DNA from: Rhodothermaceae bacterium
GTDB lineage: Bacteria > Bacteroidota > Rhodothermia > Rhodothermales > JAHEMB01
NCBI GenBank assembly: GCA_024643915.1
Contig: JAHEMB010000166.1
Location: 1 to 7,136 of the forward strand
Length of the DNA stretch: 7,136 nucleotides
Direction of reading: 5' to 3'
The notes under the pieces are model-generated. The model worked only from the letters and a program-made list of their open reading frames with translations, was not told the origin of the DNA and searched no databases. Made by a program: the position numbers and the translations under genes. Positions 5,678 through 7,136 of this stretch are shown in pieces (the first letter of the stretch is position 1; each line of letters begins with the position of its first letter).

Positions 5678-5848
5678 GCCTCTGGCGAAGTTCCTGCACG
5701 CGCTCGTGAATAATGCAGCCCCCTTCGATCAGGTCAGAAAAACTGCGCGACGATGGCGAGCAGCGCCAGCGGACTGATGCCTTGTGTATCGAGGCGTCGC
5801 AAGATCTGCCTTGCGAAGAACGGGGCGCCGTGATCCACACCCGCGCGC
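5678..5848. other. Gene-free stretch between secreted-protein gene and riboswitch; contains hairpin and short open frames
   Basis: These 171 bp should contain the promoter for the riboswitch-ATPase unit, but I see no convincing -35/-10 or Bacteroidota-type -33/-7 pair. A perfect 7-bp hairpin, TCGCAAG/CTTGCGA (5797-5803/5810-5816), lies about 33 bp beyond the secreted-protein stop with no T-run. It could be a weak terminator. Two short minus-strand frames are open: 5852-5670 (60 codons from a GTG that overlaps the preceding TGA) and 5838-5734 (34 codons, ending in a hydrophobic ISPLALLAIVAQFF). Neither resembles a known protein. Either may be a remnant. Confidence 0.4.
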
Positions 5849-7136
5849 TCACTTAACGAGCGTCAGTGTTTGCGTCGCGTCGATGCCCTCACCCATCAGG
5901 CGTACGAGGTAAAGTCCGCTCACCAGCCCCGTCCCGTCGATCCGTACTTCGACCATCTCCCCGGCGGCAGGCGTGCCTGCGTAGAGCACCTGCACTTCCC
6001 GGCCAAGCACGTCGTAGAGCGCAGCCTGCACCTCCACGGCCTCTTTCACGGCAAAGCGCACGGTGGCCTGCGGGTTGAATGGGTTGGGATAGGCCGGCTC
6101 CAAGACGAAGCGCTCGGCCAGTTCGATGGCCACCTCGACCTCAGGGGAATAGGCGAAGGCGCCATCGAAGTCGATCTGCTTCAAGCGGAAGTGGTGTGTA
6201 CCGGGATCGAGGCCGGTGAGGCGGTGCTGGTACTGCTGCGGGGCGGTCGTGGTACCCTGCCCCTCGACGAAGCCAATGGCTTGCCAGGCAGCGTACTCGC
6301 CGTGGCCCTGCTGGTGCTCGACCTCGAACCCGGCATTGTTCGTCTCGGAGGCTGTGCGCCACGAGAGCGTTGCCGAGCGACCGTCGGCCACCACTGCCCA
6401 GGCAGCCAGTTCGACCGGCAGCGGATTGTTCTGCGACCCGGCCGTCCAGCGGGAAAAGGCATCGACGCCGCCGAGCGTCACTTTGTTGGCCGGGGCATCG
6501 ACCGCGCCGCCTTCGGTCGTCCAGGTCGTTCCGCCGTCGGTGGATCGGTATAGCTCCAAATCGGCCTCAGCGATGCCCTCCAGCTCACTCTCATCGTAAA
6601 GGAACTCGAGCGTCGCGTTGAGTCCGCTGTTGGTGGTCGGGGTAATGTCGAAGTAGCGCGCGATGCCGGTGTTGCCGCCGTTCGTTTGCGGGGTATGCCC
6701 CCGTACGACTTGGGTGACCCCCATGTTGGCGCCGCTGGTGAGCACCGCCCCCAGACCGCCCACGTTTTCGCTGGCCGGGGCGTTGAGCGTCCGGGTGGCC
6801 TTGATCGTCCCGGTACTCCCCTTCACCGTGTTACCCGCCGACTCGACGAGGGTACCGGTCGTGCCAAGATCCGCCATAAAGCCGTTCAGATCGAGGTCCC
6901 CGCTCGTCATCAGCAACTGGTCCCCGATGGCAATGCCGCGCTGCAGCGTCACCATGTTGGCAGATGAGGTAAAAGCGACCTCCATTTGCCCGATCTCCAC
7001 AGGAGAGCCCAACGTCCCGGGGATCTCGTCGCCTGCGATGATGTTGGTCGAGCCCTTGTACTTGATCTTGCCGGGAATGTGCTGCACGGCATCGGACAGA
7101 TAGGCCCGCGTGCCCGCGCCTTTCGCCAGTTGCCCC
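5849..7136 (-). CDS. Type IX-secreted beta-rich surface protein, C-terminal part (5' end beyond window)
   Basis: The frame is open from the right edge to a TGA at 5849, giving 428 visible residues. A GTG at 7087 is in frame but is internal, because coding-like sequence (GQLAKGAGTRAYLSDA) continues upstream of it. The order is a beta-rich region of the kind found in large Bacteroidota surface proteins (LGTTGTLVESAGNTVKGSTG, then RYFDITPTTNSGLNATLEF and YRSTDGGTTWTTEGG) down to about 6430. The linker NNPLPVEL (about 6411-6430) follows. Next is a fibronectin-like domain (LSWRTASETNNAGFEVEH..HHFRLKQIDFDG), then the C-terminal sorting domain (about 5852-6109) with YPNPFNPQATVRF, LYDVLGREV and GLYLVRL. 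It should be exported by type IX secretion and cleaved or attached at the surface. There is no enzyme motif, so its ligand is unknown. Its tail is paralogous to the remnant at 1-210. Confidence 0.93.
   Translation of the reverse strand, partial: GQLAKGAGTRAYLSDAVQHIPGKIKYKGSTNIIAGDEIPGTLGSPVEIGQMEVAFTSSANMVTLQRGIAIGDQLLMTSGDLDLNGFMADLGTTGTLVESAGNTVKGSTGTIKATRTLNAPASENVGGLGAVLTSGANMGVTQVVRGHTPQTNGGNTGIARYFDITPTTNSGLNATLEFLYDESELEGIAEADLELYRSTDGGTTWTTEGGAVDAPANKVTLGGVDAFSRWTAGSQNNPLPVELAAWAVVADGRSATLSWRTASETNNAGFEVEHQQGHGEYAAWQAIGFVEGQGTTTAPQQYQHRLTGLDPGTHHFRLKQIDFDGAFAYSPEVEVAIELAERFVLEPAYPNPFNPQATVRFAVKEAVEVQAALYDVLGREVQVLYAGTPAAGEMVEVRIDGTGLVSGLYLVRLMGEGIDATQTLTLVK

Noticed and set aside
7085..7087. 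GTG at 7087 as the start of the right-hand secreted protein
   Set aside because: The frame continues without a stop to the window edge with coding-like sequence, and no signal peptide follows the GTG. A type IX cargo needs one further upstream.

Overview
The window is a GC-rich bacterial segment. It most likely comes from the Bacteroidota/Rhodothermota side of the tree (a Rhodothermales-like organism is my best guess). The main reason is that two separate minus-strand coding segments carry the type IX secretion C-terminal sorting domain, with its YPNPFNP box and the LYDVLGREV and GLYLVRL strands. None of the starts has a clear Shine-Dalgarno sequence, which also fits that group. The assignment is an inference from the protein families, not a database match.

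Layout, left to right. (1) 1-210, minus: the tail of a type IX-secreted protein whose 5' part is missing. (2) 311-1066, plus: an OmpR-type regulator with a degenerate receiver, followed 62 bp later by a 99-residue three-helix membrane protein (1129-1428). (3) 1429-1692: an intergenic stretch with a pyrimidine-rich, repeat-like tract and an intrinsic terminator serving the minus-strand gene to its right. (4) 1693-2265, minus: a small alanine-rich, DUF4398-like lipoprotein. (5) 2266-2685: a 420-bp gene-free region rich in inverted repeats. (6) 2686-5490, minus: a complete P2-type cation-pumping ATPase of 934 residues. (7) 5491-5848: its leader, which holds the most informative feature of the window, a yybP-ykoY (Mn2+-sensing) riboswitch whose P1 strand is shared with an intrinsic terminator ending 29 nt before the ATPase start codon. 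(8) 5849-7136, minus: the C-terminal part of a type IX-secreted beta-rich surface protein that runs off the right edge.

How the parts work together. The riboswitch, terminator and ATPase form one unit. Mn2+ binding should stabilise P1, withhold the CCTTC segment from the terminator and let the pump be made, so the ATPase is most likely a Mn2+ (or Mn2+/Ca2+) efflux pump. The other genes show no clear functional link to it. The two secreted-protein tails are paralogous (47 of 64 aligned residues identical), point the same way and flank the rest of the window.

No tRNA, rRNA, CRISPR array, transposase or prophage gene was seen.
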